DNA from: Microbacterium sp. LWH7-1.2 | GTDB taxonomy: Bacteria; Actinomycetota; Actinomycetes; Actinomycetales; Microbacteriaceae | Assembly: GCF_038397755.1 (NCBI RefSeq) | Contig: NZ_CP151637.1 | Location: 434,001 to 498,000, forward strand | Direction: 5' to 3' | DNA: 64,000 nucleotides | Shown: positions 50,493 to 61,231 of the stretch, in pieces | Layout: each line of letters begins with the position of its first letter | Numbering within the stretch: the stretch's first letter is position 1 | Program-made: the position numbers and the translations under genes | Notes under the pieces: model-generated | Seen by the model: only the letters and a program-made list of their open reading frames with translations | Database searches by the model: none | What the model was told of the DNA's origin: nothing

Positions 50493-53400
50493 GTGCGCGC
50501 CACGAACCGTGTGACCACATTCCTTGCGGCATCCCTCGTCCTCGTCGGGATCGCTGCGTCGATGGGCGGCCCCGCCGGTGCGGCGGAGGCACCGCGGGGT
50601 GTTGCGTCGACGGGCACCGTGTCGATCGCCGAGGTCTCGCCCGCGGGCGTCCGGGGGCCGACCTCCGGCTTCTTCGAGCTTGCCAATCCGGGGGAACACC
50701 CCGTGGACCTCACCGGGTACGCAGTCTTCCGCTGCGACGAGGAGGGGCTGCGCTCACGCCCGTCGGATCCTGAGGCGGACCTCGGCGGCGTCATCCTCGC
50801 CGCGGGGGAGCGGCGTGCGTTCCCCACCGCGCGCCTCGCGGAGCGCGGGTACGGGCTCGTCGTCATCGCCCCATCGGGCGAGACCGTCGACGCGCTCGCG
50901 GCGTACTCGGATGATCCCGCGCCGACGACGTCGGAGTGCGGCGGGGGTGTCGAGCTTCCCGTCACCACCGCCGCGGCGCTGGGGGAGAGCTGGCAGCGTG
51001 CAGGGTCGTCCGGCGACGCACGATGGGTGCGCGCGGTCGGAACCCCCGGCGAACCGAACCGGCTCGCGGACGTCTCCGGTGCGTCCGTGAGGGTCTCCGA
51101 GATCGCCGCGGCAGGGCCGGCCGGCCACGGCGACGACCTCGTCGAGCTCGACAACGACGGCGCGACCGGCGTGGACCTCGGCGGCTGGCGGCTGTACCGC
51201 TGCACTGCGACCGGAGCCGCGCCGACCGCGGCGCTCCAGCACGTTTTCGGCGCCGACACGGCGCTGGCGCCGGGCGAGCGCCTCGTGGTCGGCGGTCCCG
51301 CGTTTGCGCGACAGCCCGATGTCCGAGTGCCCACCTCTCTCGCCGACACCGCATACGGCGCCCTCCTCGTCGCCGCGGACGGGCGCAGGGTCGACGGCAT
51401 CGGGGTGTCGTCCCGGGAGGACACCGCCTGCCAGACGGGACGCGACAAGGTGCCCTCGACGCTGGACTACCGCACCGGTCAGAGCTGGCAGCGGCAGGCG
51501 GACGGCGGCTTCGCGGTCGCGGTCCGCACGCCCGGCGAACCGAACGCAGTGCGCTCTGCTGTCGGCGCGGCGACCAGCGCGACGTTCGCGTACGGCGACC
51601 GGGTCGGCGTCGCGGTCAGCGAGATCGCGACGGACCCGGCGATCGACGGGATGCCGCGACGCAACTTCGTCGAGCTCGCGAACTTCGACGCGCGTGAGGT
51701 GGACATCTCGGGGTGGACGCTCGTCGCGTGCGGGGCCGACGGGTTCCGGCGGTTCGCCGACCTGGCCGTGGTGCCGTCCGGCACGGTGCTCGGTCCCGAC
51801 GACACGTGGACGGCCGCCCTCGCGGGCACCCCCTACGCGGACGCCGCCGATGCCGCCTATGACGACGCGCTCGAGCTCGCGGGAGCGGGGGTATGGGTGG
51901 AGGACGCCTCCGGACGCCGCGTCGACAGCGTCGGGGTCTACCACCGCAACGAGATGGACAGCAGCGTGGACCGGGAGAGCCCGTGCACGAAAGGGCTCGC
52001 CCTCTCGACGTTCGCGGTCGACCGGCTGCGGGGAGAGACCCTGCAGCGCGCCGCGTTCACCGGCGACGACGCACGTGACTTCGTGCCGGCCGCCGCGAGT
52101 CCTGGCGTCGTCGCCGGAACCCGCGCGGTCTCCGCCGACGATGTGGTGGAGCGCGCGCTCGACCGAGCCCGGTCGGACGCGGCCGATTCCGCGATCGGCC
52201 GGGCCGCAGCATCCGTATCCGTTCCACAGGGCGGGGATGGAGTGCCGCTGGAGGTGATCGCGGCCCACGCCGGGTCCTCGTTCTCGCCCCGCACGAGCCG
52301 CAGCGCACCAGGCGAGCGGGAGGTCTCCGCAATAGAGCCGACCGCGCGTGACGACGCATACGACCTGCCTTACGTGCGGATGCGGGTTCGACTTCCCGAG
52401 AGCGGCGGCGCCGTCTCGTGGAGAGGTCGCACCGTCGGGCGCGCGGAGGTGCGTCTTTCGGTGTGGGTGGCGGAGTCGGGAACGGGATGGCGGGCACTCG
52501 ACCACGCGGCGGGCGCGGCGACCGGGACGGATGCCGCCGCCACCGCGGCAGTGAGGCTCGAGGGCGTCGTACGTGCGGAGGAGATCGTCGACGGCACCGC
52601 CGACCTGCTGGTGCAGGTCGTGCCCGCCGCGGAGTCGCCGGCCGCCGCCGCGGACGGAATGGCAGACCCCTCGGACTACGACCTCGCGCTCGGCCACATC
52701 ACCGACACGCAGTACTACTCGGAGGCGCACCCCGAGGTCTACGCCGGTGAGGTCGCGTGGCTCGCCGAGAACGCCGAGGCGCGCAAACTCGCCTTCGTCA
52801 CCCACACGGGCGACCTCATCCAGAACTGGGTCGATCCCGGCCAGACGGAGGAGCGCGCCCGCCGCGAGTACGAGGTGGCGTCGCGGCTGCAGGGCGTGCT
52901 CGATGACAACGGCATCGCCAACAGCGTGCTCCCGGGCAACCACGACAACAAGCGCGGAGTGAGCAACGATCTGTTCAACGAGTACTTCGGCCCCGAGCGC
53001 TACCGCGAGCAGCCGTGGTTCGGAGGCTCGCTCGCCTCGGACGACAACAGCGCGAACTGGTCGTCGTTCGAGGCGGGCGGTGCGCGGTTCGTGATGGTCT
53101 CGCTTCCGTACGCCTACGGCGAGCGCGAGATCACCTGGGCCGAAGACGTGGTGGCTGCTCACCGGGACGCGAACATCGTCATCTCGACGCACGAGCACCT
53201 CACGCCGGCCTCCGCCGAGGACGACGCGGAGCGCTCGACCACGTCACGGTGGGTCTCGCACGGCGACCTGCTGTGGGAACGGGTCGTGGCGCCGAACCGC
53301 AACGTCGTGCTCGTGCTGTCGGGGCACTTCCACGGGCTCGGCGCGATCGTCACGGAGAACGCCGGGGGCATCCCCGGACACACCGTGCTCGAGGCGCTCG

Positions 53401-53726
53401 CGGACTATCAGGAGTTCCGCACTCCGACGGGGGAGCGGGCGACGGGGTTTCAGCGGCTGCTCCAGGTCGATCTCGCCGCCGGTGTGCTGGCCGTCGACAC
53501 CTTCTCGGTGCCGCTCGGCGCGACCGCGAGCCATCCGTACGACTACACGCAGTTCCTCCCGGACGACGCACGCGAGGCGACGCCGTCGAACGAACGGCCG
53601 TGGCGGATCCTTGCGCAGGGGCTGCAGCACCGCTACACCGAGGAGGACGACGCCTTCGCCGTGCCGCTGGCGCTCCAGCACGCGAAGGCGGTGGAGACGG
53701 ATGCCGTCACCCTGCTTCTCGACTGA
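50493..53726 (+). CDS. Large secreted protein: lamin-tail-like repeats plus metallophosphoesterase
   Basis: 1077 aa. A Sec signal (hydrophobic 8-30, ending GGPAGAA) is followed by three lamin-tail-domain-like units, each beginning with a VELxN core: FFELANPG near 60, LVELDNDG near 215, NFVELANFD near 389. After a linker, a metallophosphoesterase domain has GHITDTQY (about 732), [10 protein letters not shown] (770), PGNHDNKR (815) and SGHFHG (942). No LPXTG motif or C-terminal helix is seen. It probably acts outside the cell on a phosphate ester, with the repeats binding surface or DNA; this is inference. GTG 50493 is the first usable start; GTG 50511 is an alternative. Confidence 0.8.
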   Translation: MRATNRVTTFLAASLVLVGIAASMGGPAGAAEAPRGVASTGTVSIAEVSPAGVRGPTSGFFELANPGEHPVDLTGYAVFRCDEEGLRSRPSDPEADLGGVILAAGERRAFPTARLAERGYGLVVIAPSGETVDALAAYSDDPAPTTSECGGGVELPVTTAAALGESWQRAGSSGDARWVRAVGTPGEPNRLADVSGASVRVSEIAAAGPAGHGDDLVELDNDGATGVDLGGWRLYRCTATGAAPTAALQHVFGADTALAPGERLVVGGPAFARQPDVRVPTSLADTAYGALLVAADGRRVDGIGVSSREDTACQTGRDKVPSTLDYRTGQSWQRQADGGFAVAVRTPGEPNAVRSAVGAATSATFAYGDRVGVAVSEIATDPAIDGMPRRNFVELANFDAREVDISGWTLVACGADGFRRFADLAVVPSGTVLGPDDTWTAALAGTPYADAADAAYDDALELAGAGVWVEDASGRRVDSVGVYHRNEMDSSVDRESPCTKGLALSTFAVDRLRGETLQRAAFTGDDARDFVPAAASPGVVAGTRAVSADDVVERALDRARSDAADSAIGRAAASVSVPQGGDGVPLEVIAAHAGSSFSPRTSRSAPGEREVSAIEPTARDDAYDLPYVRMRVRLPESGGAVSWRGRTVGRAEVRLSVWVAESGTGWRALDHAAGAATGTDAAATAAVRLEGVVRAEEIVDGTADLLVQVVPAAESPAAAADGMADPSDYDLALGHITDTQYYSEAHPEVYAGEVAWLAENAEARKLAFVTHTGDLIQNWVDPGQTEERARREYEVASRLQGVLDDNGIANSVLPGNHDNKRGVSNDLFNEYFGPERYREQPWFGGSLASDDNSANWSSFEAGGARFVMVSLPYAYGEREITWAEDVVAAHRDANIVISTHEHLTPASAEDDAERSTTSRWVSHGDLLWERVVAPNRNVVLVLSGHFHGLGAIVTENAGGIPGHTVLEALADYQEFRTPTGERATGFQRLLQVDLAAGVLAVDTFSVPLGATASHPYDYTQFLPDDAREATPSNERPWRILAQGLQHRYTEEDDAFAVPLALQHAKAVETDAVTLLLD

Positions 53727-53806
53727 GGTATCAGGGCACAAGGAGCGCGCCTCGGAAGCGTGAGGGGTCGCGCGCCCCGCATTCGACCCAGAGCAGAGGA
53801 GCTGTC

Positions 53807-54661
53807 ATGAACGTCGAACCGTGGAGCACTGTCGGACCGGGATCGTCGGCGGCGATCGTCCCGGGCATCCAGTACCTCCTGCGTGCGCACGGCCACGCCG
53901 TCGCCGTCACCGGAACATACGACCCCGCGACCACCGCAGCGGTCACGGCACTCCAGACCGCGCAGGGCGTGCCGGCAGACGGCATCGTCGGACCCGTGAC
54001 GTGGCCCGAGCTCGTCATCGCGGTGCAGCAGGGATCGACCGGTGACGCGGTGCGGGCGGTGCAGCAGTTCGGACTCGTGCGATCGCCGGGGGAGGACCCG
54101 CTGGTCGTGGACGGGGATTTCGGCCCGATCACGAAAGAGCGCGTCGAGTTCTTCCAGGAGTCGTGGGGCCTCACCATCGACGGCATCGCCGGCCGCGAGA
54201 CCTGGTCGTTCTTCAGCACGTTCCTGCCGGGCGAGCGCCCGTGGGCCCTCGTGAAGCAGGGTTCGACGCAGGCCACGAACTGGCGCGTCCTCGCTGCGCA
54301 GCACCTGTTGCGTGCGCGCGGTGCGACCATCGCCGCCGACGGCGCTTTCGGTCCGCAGAGCGGGCAGGCTGTGAAGACCTTCCAGCAGACGCTGCGGGCC
54401 GTCGAGATCTCGACCACGCTCGGCCAGCTCGACTGGCCGAGCCTCATCCTCACCGTGAAGCAGGGCGATGGCCCTGCCGGGGCTGAGGGCGAGGCCGTGC
54501 GGGCCGTACAGACGCTTCTCGCCGGCCTCACCGTCGACGGCGACTTCGGTCCGGCCACCGACGCCGCGGTCCGCGAGTTCCAGCAGCTGTTCGCGCCGCC
54601 GGTCGACGGGATCGTGGGTCCGGTCACCTGGCACACCCTGATGCTGCGGCTCTTCGAATGA
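53807..54661 (+). CDS. Protein with peptidoglycan-binding-like repeats
   Basis: 284 aa consisting of about four PG_binding_1-type repeats. Each has a helical run ending in a D-G-x-x-G-P turn: [38 protein letters not shown] and [10 protein letters not shown] are seen. No signal peptide, membrane helix or catalytic domain is visible, which is unusual for a wall-binding protein. AGAGGAG precedes ATG 53807. It may be exported by a non-classical route or act on cytoplasmic wall precursors. It follows the large secreted phosphoesterase by 80 bases. Confidence 0.8.
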   Translation: MNVEPWSTVGPGSSAAIVPGIQYLLRAHGHAVAVTGTYDPATTAAVTALQTAQGVPADGIVGPVTWPELVIAVQQGSTGDAVRAVQQFGLVRSPGEDPLVVDGDFGPITKERVEFFQESWGLTIDGIAGRETWSFFSTFLPGERPWALVKQGSTQATNWRVLAAQHLLRARGATIAADGAFGPQSGQAVKTFQQTLRAVEISTTLGQLDWPSLILTVKQGDGPAGAEGEAVRAVQTLLAGLTVDGDFGPATDAAVREFQQLFAPPVDGIVGPVTWHTLMLRLFE

Positions 54662-54734
54662 GCGACGCAGGCCCGGGTGCCGCGCCCGCCGCGGGGTGCC
54701 CGGGCTTGCAGGGCCGCGGCGCTACGCTGAGAAC

Positions 54735-55271
54735 GTGACCACCGGACGCGACGACGACGCCCTCACCTGGGACGGCGACGACGATCCCACGCTCGACCAC
54801 GGTGCGAGCGGCAAGCCGGACGACGAGTCCGAGACCGAAGCCGCGTCGACGCCGGTCGAGCTGCCGGAGGGCTTCACCGCCGTCGGCAGGGGCAGCGACA
54901 CCCTGGTCTCCGCGGATGCGCCGGCCACAACATCGGCCGAAGTGTCGTCGACCGAGGACCCCACGAACGCCCGGCGACAGCCCATGGGGAATGTTGAGCT
55001 CGTCTCACTCGGTGTGCTCGGTGGAATCTACGCGCTATTCGCCGTCGGCTGGTTGATCGGCGGACTGCGGCTTCAGGCGCGGCTCTTTCTGGATGACCCG
55101 ATGTTCTTCGCCAGTCTGTGGCTCGCCGTTCTCGCTCCGCTGCTGTGGTTCGCTACCGTGTTGCTGCTGACGCGTGGCTCTCGCTCATGGATTCGGTTCG
55201 TATGGCTCTCCGCGGGCGCGATACTGCTCGTTCCTTGGCCATTTCTAATGCTTGGGGCGGTGGCGGTATGA
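54735..55271 (+). CDS. Membrane protein with acidic N-terminal domain, unknown function
   Basis: 178 aa. About 80 residues are acidic and probably unstructured (DDDALTWDGDDDPTLDHG at the start). Three hydrophobic segments follow, including LGVLGGIYALFAVGWLIGGL and FASLWLAVLAPLLWFATVLL. The GTG at 54735 is the best start. It overlaps the next small membrane gene (ATGA), so the two are coupled. Bases from about 54980 on are richer in A/T than the neighbours. It resembles uncharacterised actinobacterial membrane proteins. Confidence 0.68.
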   Translation: MTTGRDDDALTWDGDDDPTLDHGASGKPDDESETEAASTPVELPEGFTAVGRGSDTLVSADAPATTSAEVSSTEDPTNARRQPMGNVELVSLGVLGGIYALFAVGWLIGGLRLQARLFLDDPMFFASLWLAVLAPLLWFATVLLLTRGSRSWIRFVWLSAGAILLVPWPFLMLGAVAV

Positions 55272-55630
55272 GCGATGCAAACCGCTCGAACCTGTCGGCA
55301 AGACGGATGCCCGTTTGGCTCGTTGTTGCGATTTCCGGCATCGCGGGGCTCTTTTACGCGTTCGCGGTGTGGAGCGCGATAGCCAACCTCGTACAGGCGA
55401 TCGCCTTCTACGCCAATGGTGGCTACGAGATCAACGCGCTTGGCTGGTTTGTCTGGATCTTTGCCGCGCTTTTCCCGCTAATCGTGTGGGCGATCGCCTT
55501 CGCGTTGGGCTATCGCCGCCAGGCGCACGAGTTTCTGCTGCTAATGGTGACAGGTCTCGCGGTCGTCGGGGTTTTCTGGCTGAACGTGGTTGCGTACACC
55601 GGCCTGAACACGACCTCTTTCGTCGGCTGA
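55268..55630 (+). CDS. Small membrane protein, unknown function
   Basis: 120 aa with about three membrane helices (VWLVVAISGIAGLFYAFAVW, WFVWIFAALFPLIVWAIAFA, FLLLMVTGLAVVGVFWLNVV). The N-terminus MSDANRSNLSARRMP is polar. ATG 55268 overlaps the upstream stop, and the pair likely forms one complex. Codon use includes TTT, CTA and other rarer codons, unlike serA just downstream. No family is recognised. Confidence 0.65.
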   Translation: MSDANRSNLSARRMPVWLVVAISGIAGLFYAFAVWSAIANLVQAIAFYANGGYEINALGWFVWIFAALFPLIVWAIAFALGYRRQAHEFLLLMVTGLAVVGVFWLNVVAYTGLNTTSFVG

Positions 55631-55759
55631 CGCCGTCACACGGTCGGGGGCGTCGCCGCGCGGGGGGTAGGCTGGCACAGGCCTCGCCCCCCGACGGCGT
55701 GCGGCGCGGCATCCGGTTCTGCTCCGCGCGTTCGCGCACCGCCCCACTAAGGAACACCC

Positions 55760-57364
55760 GTGCCGAAGCCTGTCGTCCTCATCGCCGAAGAGCTCTCTCC
55801 CGCCACGATCGATGCCCTGGGTCCCGACTTCGACGTGCGCAACGTCGACGGCACCGACCGCCCCGCGCTGCTCGAGGCCCTCGCCGACGCCAACGCGGTG
55901 CTGATCCGCTCGGCGACGAAAATCGATGCCGAGGCGATCGCCGCGGCGCCCGTCCTCAAGGTCGTCGCCCGCGCCGGCGTCGGACTCGACAACGTCGACA
56001 TCAAGACAGCCACCACCGCCGGTGTCATGGTCGTGAACGCCCCGACATCCAACATCATCTCGGCGGCCGAGCTCACCGTCGGCCACATCCTGAGCCTCGC
56101 GCGCCGCATCCCCGCCGCGCACGCGTCGCTCGCCGGCGGCGCGTGGAAGCGCAGCTCGTACACCGGCACCGAGCTGTTCGAGAAGACGGTCGGCATCATC
56201 GGCCTGGGCCGCATCGGCGCCCTGATCACCGCCCGCCTCCAGGCGTTCGACGTCCGCGTCATCGCGTACGACCCTTACGTCACGAGCGCTCGAGCGCAGC
56301 AGCTGGGCGTGCAGCTGGTCACGCTCGACGAGCTGCTCGCGCAGAGCGACTTCGTCACGATCCACATGCCGAAGACCCCCGAGACGACGGGCATGATCGG
56401 TGCCGAGCAGTTCAAGATCATGAAGCCGACCGCGTACGTCGTCAACGTCGCGCGCGGCGGACTCATCGACGAGGAGGCGCTGCACGCCGCCCTGACCGCG
56501 GGCGAGATCGCCGGTGCGGGTCTCGACGTCTTCACGTCGGAGCCCCCAGCGGAGGGCGGCACCGCGGCGGCCCTGCTGGACCTGCCCAACGTCGTCGTCA
56601 CGCCGCACCTCGGCGCCTCCACCGAAGAGGCGCAGGAGAAGGCGGGCGTCTCGGTCGCGAAGTCGGTGCGTCTCGCGCTCGGCGGGGAGCTCGTTCCGGA
56701 TGCCGTCAACGTCGCGGGCGGCGTCATCGACCCGTACGTGCGCCCGGGCATCCCGCTGGTCGAGAAGCTCGGCCAGATCTTCTCGGCGCTCGCCCGGTCG
56801 CCCCTCACGAGCCTCGACGTCGAGGTACACGGCGAGCTGCAGGCGTACGACGTCAGCGTGCTCAAGCTCGCCGCACTCAAGGGCGTCTTCACGAACATCG
56901 TCAGCGAGACGGTGTCGTATGTGAACGCGCCGCTGCTCGCCGAGCAGCGCGGCGTCGAGGTGCGTCTCCTCGTCGACGACGACAGCCCGGAGTACCGCAA
57001 CGTCATCACACTGCGCGGCGCCCTGTCGGACGGCTCGCAGCTCGCGATCTCGGGCACGCTCACCGGTCCGAAGCAGGTCGAGAAGCTCGTCGGCATCAAC
57101 GACTACGCGATCGAGCTGCCGATCGAGACCAACCACGTCGTCATGCTCTACACCGACCGCCCCGGCATCGTGGCGATCTACGGCCAGAAGTTCGGCGAGG
57201 CGGGCATCAACATCGCCGGCATGCAGATCGCGCGCCAGACGGCCGGCGGTCAGGCGCTCTCCGTGCTCACCGTCGACTCGCCGGTGCCCGACGATCTCCT
57301 CGACGAGGTGAGCTCGGCCATCGAGGCCGATCTGTTCCGCCAGATCGAGATCACCGAATCCTGA
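55760..57364 (+). CDS. serA: D-3-phosphoglycerate dehydrogenase
   Basis: 534 aa, the long actinobacterial form. The substrate-binding start (MPKPVVLIAEELS), NAD motif GIIGLGRIGALI, catalytic Arg in NVARGGLIDE and His in TPHLGASTEEA are visible. An intervening ASB-type domain and a C-terminal ACT domain (HVVMLYTDRPGIVAIYGQKF) follow. It starts serine synthesis. GTG 55760 follows AAGGAA. A hairpin near 55643-55696 (GTCGGGGGCG against CGCCCCCCGAC) lies in the leader. Confidence 0.95.
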   Translation: MPKPVVLIAEELSPATIDALGPDFDVRNVDGTDRPALLEALADANAVLIRSATKIDAEAIAAAPVLKVVARAGVGLDNVDIKTATTAGVMVVNAPTSNIISAAELTVGHILSLARRIPAAHASLAGGAWKRSSYTGTELFEKTVGIIGLGRIGALITARLQAFDVRVIAYDPYVTSARAQQLGVQLVTLDELLAQSDFVTIHMPKTPETTGMIGAEQFKIMKPTAYVVNVARGGLIDEEALHAALTAGEIAGAGLDVFTSEPPAEGGTAAALLDLPNVVVTPHLGASTEEAQEKAGVSVAKSVRLALGGELVPDAVNVAGGVIDPYVRPGIPLVEKLGQIFSALARSPLTSLDVEVHGELQAYDVSVLKLAALKGVFTNIVSETVSYVNAPLLAEQRGVEVRLLVDDDSPEYRNVITLRGALSDGSQLAISGTLTGPKQVEKLVGINDYAIELPIETNHVVMLYTDRPGIVAIYGQKFGEAGINIAGMQIARQTAGGQALSVLTVDSPVPDDLLDEVSSAIEADLFRQIEITES

Positions 57365-57384
57365 CCTGCAGCGCCGGTCCGACG

Positions 57385-57879
57385 ATGAGCTCCCTCGACG
57401 AGCGCGCCGGCGGGCCGGCGTTCCGGAGTCTCGCCTTGCACGGCTGGCCGCGCTTCGACTACGGCGACGTCATCCTCGCCTCGCTGCCACCGGAGGCGAC
57501 CGACGACCCGCGCGCCTGGGCCGAGACGCTGTTCTCGCCCGCGACGGCGCCCGTCTGGGTCAAGGCTGCGATGGGCGTGCGGATGGCCCTCGCGCCGCTC
57601 ATCGGCCTCGAGGCGGCTCCTCGCGGCGTGTTCGACGTGCGGCGGGTCGAGGGCGACGAAGCGCTCATCGAGTACGTCGACGCGCATCTCACCTTCCGCT
57701 GCGGAGTGGGAGTGGATGCCGCCGCCGCCGTCGTGCGCGTCACCACCGTGGTGCGCTTCAACGACTGGCGCGGCCGCGTCTACTTCACGCCGGTGTCGCT
57801 CGTGCATCCACTCGTGGTCGGGGCGATGCTGCGCCGCGCCCGGCGCGCGCTCGCGAAGCAAGGCCGCTTCTCGCGCTGA
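57385..57879 (+). CDS. DUF2867-like protein
   Basis: 164 aa. FRSLALHGWPRFDYGDVILA, GVRMALAPLIGLE, VDAHLTFRCGVGVD, VTTVVRFNDWRGRVYF and SLVHPLVVGAMLRRA match the uncharacterised DUF2867 pattern as I recall it. It is cytoplasmic, with no membrane segments. It follows serA by 20 bases and may be cotranscribed. Function unknown. Confidence 0.7.
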   Translation: MSSLDERAGGPAFRSLALHGWPRFDYGDVILASLPPEATDDPRAWAETLFSPATAPVWVKAAMGVRMALAPLIGLEAAPRGVFDVRRVEGDEALIEYVDAHLTFRCGVGVDAAAAVVRVTTVVRFNDWRGRVYFTPVSLVHPLVVGAMLRRARRALAKQGRFSR

Positions 57880-57960
57880 GCAACGCTGCCCGCGTCAGGC
57901 GCCGTCGGACTGAGGACGGGCACTGAGCGCCGAGCGGGCCGCGGCACACGTGGGAATGCG

Positions 57961-58506
57961 TCAGCCGCGCGTCGCCTGCTCGACGACCTCGACCAGGGCG
58001 TCCATCGCGGCGCCGCGGGGGACCGGGCCGGGGATCGAGCCGCCCGAGAGCGCGTTGTTGAAATAGAGCCCGTCGCTGACGAGCATGACGAGATCGAGGG
58101 CCGTGGCGTCCTTCGTGTGCGGCCGCAGCACGTCGGCCCACTCGTCGCGGATGCCGCGCAGTGCATCGGCCGCAGCGGTGTTGCCGCCCTGCGCGAGCCG
58201 CGACGCCGCCAGGATGGCGCGATCGATGGGGTCGTTCTCCATCGCCGAGGACCGCAAGAAGTAGGCGATGGGCCCCTCGGGTGCGGCTGACATCGCGGCG
58301 ACATCCTCCGCGACGACTGCGCGCAGGCGATCGATGATCGCGACCTCGAGCGCCTCCTTCGTGCCGAAGTGGTAGAGCAGGCCGCCTTTGGATACGCCTG
58401 CAGCCTTCGCGGTGGCATCCATCGTCGCCGCGCGCTCGCCTTCCTCGATGAGGATCTGCTCGAAGGCGTCGAGCACCTTCTCGCGGGCCAGGGGAGGGCG
58501 GCTCAT
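57961..58506 (-). CDS. TetR-family regulator of the adjacent efflux pump
   Basis: 181 aa. The helix-turn-helix is KVLDAFEQILIEEGERA, then ATAKAAGVSKGGLLYHFGTK, typical of QacR/TetR_C-like regulators. The ligand domain ends EVVEQATRG. It is divergent from the MFS exporter, with a palindrome between them, so it most likely represses the exporter and responds to its drug-like substrates. Confidence 0.87.
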   Translation of the reverse strand: MSRPPLAREKVLDAFEQILIEEGERAATMDATAKAAGVSKGGLLYHFGTKEALEVAIIDRLRAVVAEDVAAMSAAPEGPIAYFLRSSAMENDPIDRAILAASRLAQGGNTAAADALRGIRDEWADVLRPHTKDATALDLVMLVSDGLYFNNALSGGSIPGPVPRGAAMDALVEVVEQATRG

Positions 58507-58545
58507 GGCCTCGATGGTATCGACAGGTGTCGCGGCATCCTGTTA

Positions 58546-58567
58546 CTATACCGGCTGGACGGTATAG
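58546..58567. promoter_or_regulatory. TetR-type operator CTATACCG-N6-CGGTATAG
   Basis: This is a perfect inverted repeat with 8-base arms, ending 3 bases before the exporter start at 58570 and 40 bases from the TetR start. Position and symmetry are typical of a TetR operator. Confidence 0.8.
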
Positions 58568-58569
58568 AA

Positions 58570-60111
58570 ATGATGACTCTCACTCAAGAACTCTCGCTCG
58601 CCGACGCGCAGGGCCGTAAGGTCGGCTGGCGCGGCTGGGCGGCGCTGGTCGTGCTGATGCTGCCGGTGCTGCTCGTCTCGGTCGACAACACCGTGCTGAG
58701 CTTCGCGCTGCCGTCGATCGCCCTCGAGCTGGGGCCCTCGAGCGCTCAGCAGCTGTGGATCATCGACGCCTACCCGCTCGTGCTCGCGGGTCTGCTCGTC
58801 ACCATGGGCACGCTCGGCGACCGGTTCGGGCGACGACGGATGCTGCTCATCGGCGCGACCGGCTTCGCTGCCGTCTCCGTGCTCGCGGCCTTCGCGCCGA
58901 GCGCCGCGTGGCTCATCGCCGCCCGCGCCGCGATCGGCGTGTTCGGCGCGATGCTGATGCCGTCGACGCTGTCGCTGCTGCGCAGCATCTTCACCGACCG
59001 CGATCAGCGGCGCCTCGCGATCGCGGTGTGGGCGTCGATGTTCTCCGCCGGTGCTGCGCTCGGACCGATCGTGGGCGGCCTGCTGCTGGAACACTTCTCG
59101 TGGGGCTCGGTGTTCCTGCTCTCGGTTCCTGTGCTCATCCCGCTGCTGGTGCTCGCCCCTCTCCTCGTGCCCGAGAGCCGCGACCCGAAGCCGGGCCGCA
59201 TCGATCCGCTCAGCATCGCGCTGTCGATGGCCACGATGATCCCGATCGTCTATGGCATCAAGGAGCTCGCCGTCCACGGCTTCGCGGTCGCGGCGTGGCT
59301 GCCGATGCTCGTCGGACTCGGGTTCGGGGTGCTCTTCGTCCGCCGGCAGCTGCGTGCCAGGACTCCGATGCTCGACATGCGGCTGTTCGGCCTCGGCACG
59401 TTCAGCGGTGCGCTGCTGGTGAACCTGCTCAGCGTGATCGCGCTCGTCGGCTTCCTGTTCTTCGTCGCGCAGCACCTGCAGCTCATCGTGGGGCTGTCGC
59501 CCATGCAGGCGGGACTGGCACTCGTCCCCGGACTCGCGATGATGATCCTGGCCGGCCTCGCGGTCGTGCCGATCTCGAAGAAGTGGCCCGCCCGCGTGGT
59601 GGTGCCGGCCGCGCTCGTGTTCTCGGTCGCCGGCTACATCGCGGTGGCATTCGCCACCGGCCCCGACAGCGTCGGCACGCTCGTCGCGGCGTTCATCTCG
59701 CTCGGCATCGGCATCGGCGCGGCCGAGACCGTGTCGAACGAGCTGGTCCTCTCGAGCGCGCCGCCTGCGACGGCCGGCGCTGCGAGCGCCGTCTCCGAGA
59801 CCGCCTACGAGCTGGGCGCCGTCCTCGGCACGACAGTGCTGGGCGGCATCCTGACCGCGCTCTACCGGTCGAATCTCGTGGTGCCAGACGGCGTGACGGA
59901 TGCTGCGGCCGCGGCCGCGTCCGAGACCCTCGCCGGTGCGGTGCACGCCGCCGGCCAGATCGGCGGAGCGACCGGCCAGGCGCTCTTCGAGGCGGCGGCG
60001 ACCGCGTTCGACGCGGGCGTGACCATCACTGCCCTCATCGGGGCGGCCCTCGTGGTCGTCGCGGGGGTCATCGCGGCCACTACCCTGGGAGGGTCCCGCC
60101 AGAAGTCGTAG
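58570..60111 (+). CDS. MFS drug exporter, DHA2 family (QacA/SmvA type, 14 helices)
   Basis: 513 aa. Motif C-like sequence [18 protein letters not shown] is in helix 1 and [13 protein letters not shown] is motif A after helix 2. [20 protein letters not shown] is the antiporter motif in helix 5. The length and helix count fit 14-TM proton-coupled exporters of lipophilic cations. ATG 58570 and 58573 are alternatives directly after the operator. Regulated by the divergent TetR. Confidence 0.9.
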   Translation: MMTLTQELSLADAQGRKVGWRGWAALVVLMLPVLLVSVDNTVLSFALPSIALELGPSSAQQLWIIDAYPLVLAGLLVTMGTLGDRFGRRRMLLIGATGFAAVSVLAAFAPSAAWLIAARAAIGVFGAMLMPSTLSLLRSIFTDRDQRRLAIAVWASMFSAGAALGPIVGGLLLEHFSWGSVFLLSVPVLIPLLVLAPLLVPESRDPKPGRIDPLSIALSMATMIPIVYGIKELAVHGFAVAAWLPMLVGLGFGVLFVRRQLRARTPMLDMRLFGLGTFSGALLVNLLSVIALVGFLFFVAQHLQLIVGLSPMQAGLALVPGLAMMILAGLAVVPISKKWPARVVVPAALVFSVAGYIAVAFATGPDSVGTLVAAFISLGIGIGAAETVSNELVLSSAPPATAGAASAVSETAYELGAVLGTTVLGGILTALYRSNLVVPDGVTDAAAAAASETLAGAVHAAGQIGGATGQALFEAAATAFDAGVTITALIGAALVVVAGVIAATTLGGSRQKS

Positions 60112-60118
60112 GAGCACC

Positions 60119-61171
60119 ATGTCGCGCGTCGTGAAACTGGCCGTCATCCCGGGTGACGGCATCGGTCCGGAGGTCATCGCCGAAGCGGAGAAGGTGCTCG
60201 ACGCCGCGACCGCGGGGAGCAGCATCCGTTTCGAGAAGACGCGGTACTCGCTGGGCGCCGGGCGCTTCCTCGAGACCGGCGACACGCTCACCGACGACGA
60301 CCTCGACGCGATCAAGGACCACGACGCGATCCTCCTGGGCGCCGTCGGGGGAGTGCCGGGTGACCCGCGGCTGAAGAACGCGAACATCGAGCGCGGGCTG
60401 CTGCTGAAGCTGCGCTTCGAGCTCGACCACTACGTCAACCTGCGTCCCTCGAAGCTCTACCCGGGCGTGCCGGGACCGCTGGCCGAGCCGGGGGACATCG
60501 ACTTCGTCGTCGTGCGCGAAGGGACCGAGGGGCCGTATGTCGGCAACGGGGGCTCGATCCGCACCGGCACGCCGCACGAGGTCGCCAACGAGACCTCGGT
60601 GAACACCGCGTTCGGCGTCGAGCGGGTCGTGCGGTATGCGTTCGACCTCGCCGAGCGCCGGTCGAAGCGGGTGACCCTCGTGCACAAGACCAACGTCCTC
60701 GTGCACGCCGGCGGCATCTGGAAGCGCCTCGTGGACGAGGTGGCGCGGGAGCACCCGGACGTGACCGTAGACTATGTGCACGTCGACGCGGCCACCATCT
60801 ATCTGGTCACGAACCCGGGTCGTTTCGACGTGATCGTCACCGACAACCTCTTCGGAGACATCCTCACCGACCTGGCCGGCGCCGTCACCGGTGGCATCGG
60901 CCTCGCAGCCTCGGGCAACATCAACCCCGACGGCGCGTTCCCCTCGATGTTCGAGCCCGTGCACGGATCGGCGCCCGACATCGCAGGCCAGCAGAAGGCC
61001 GATCCCACGGCCGCGATCCTCTCCGTCTCGCTGCTGCTCGATCACCTCGGGCTCACCGACGAGGCACAGCGCGTCACCACGGCTGTCGAGGAGGACATCG
61101 CGAGCCGGGGCACGGCATCCCGCACCACCGCGCAGATCGGCGACGCCATCGCCGGCCGGCTCCAGGCGTAA
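60119..61171 (+). CDS. leuB: 3-isopropylmalate dehydrogenase
   Basis: 350 aa. Motifs are [85 protein letters not shown] and [15 protein letters not shown]. The NAD-dependent LeuB type is expected in leucine synthesis, and its position with ilvE supports this. AGGAGC precedes ATG 60119. Confidence 0.95.
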   Translation: MSRVVKLAVIPGDGIGPEVIAEAEKVLDAATAGSSIRFEKTRYSLGAGRFLETGDTLTDDDLDAIKDHDAILLGAVGGVPGDPRLKNANIERGLLLKLRFELDHYVNLRPSKLYPGVPGPLAEPGDIDFVVVREGTEGPYVGNGGSIRTGTPHEVANETSVNTAFGVERVVRYAFDLAERRSKRVTLVHKTNVLVHAGGIWKRLVDEVAREHPDVTVDYVHVDAATIYLVTNPGRFDVIVTDNLFGDILTDLAGAVTGGIGLAASGNINPDGAFPSMFEPVHGSAPDIAGQQKADPTAAILSVSLLLDHLGLTDEAQRVTTAVEEDIASRGTASRTTAQIGDAIAGRLQA

Positions 61172-61231
61172 CCTGGATCCCGCAAGCGCCTCCATCCTCG
61201 CGGATCCGTCCGCACGAAAGCACAGGCCGAC

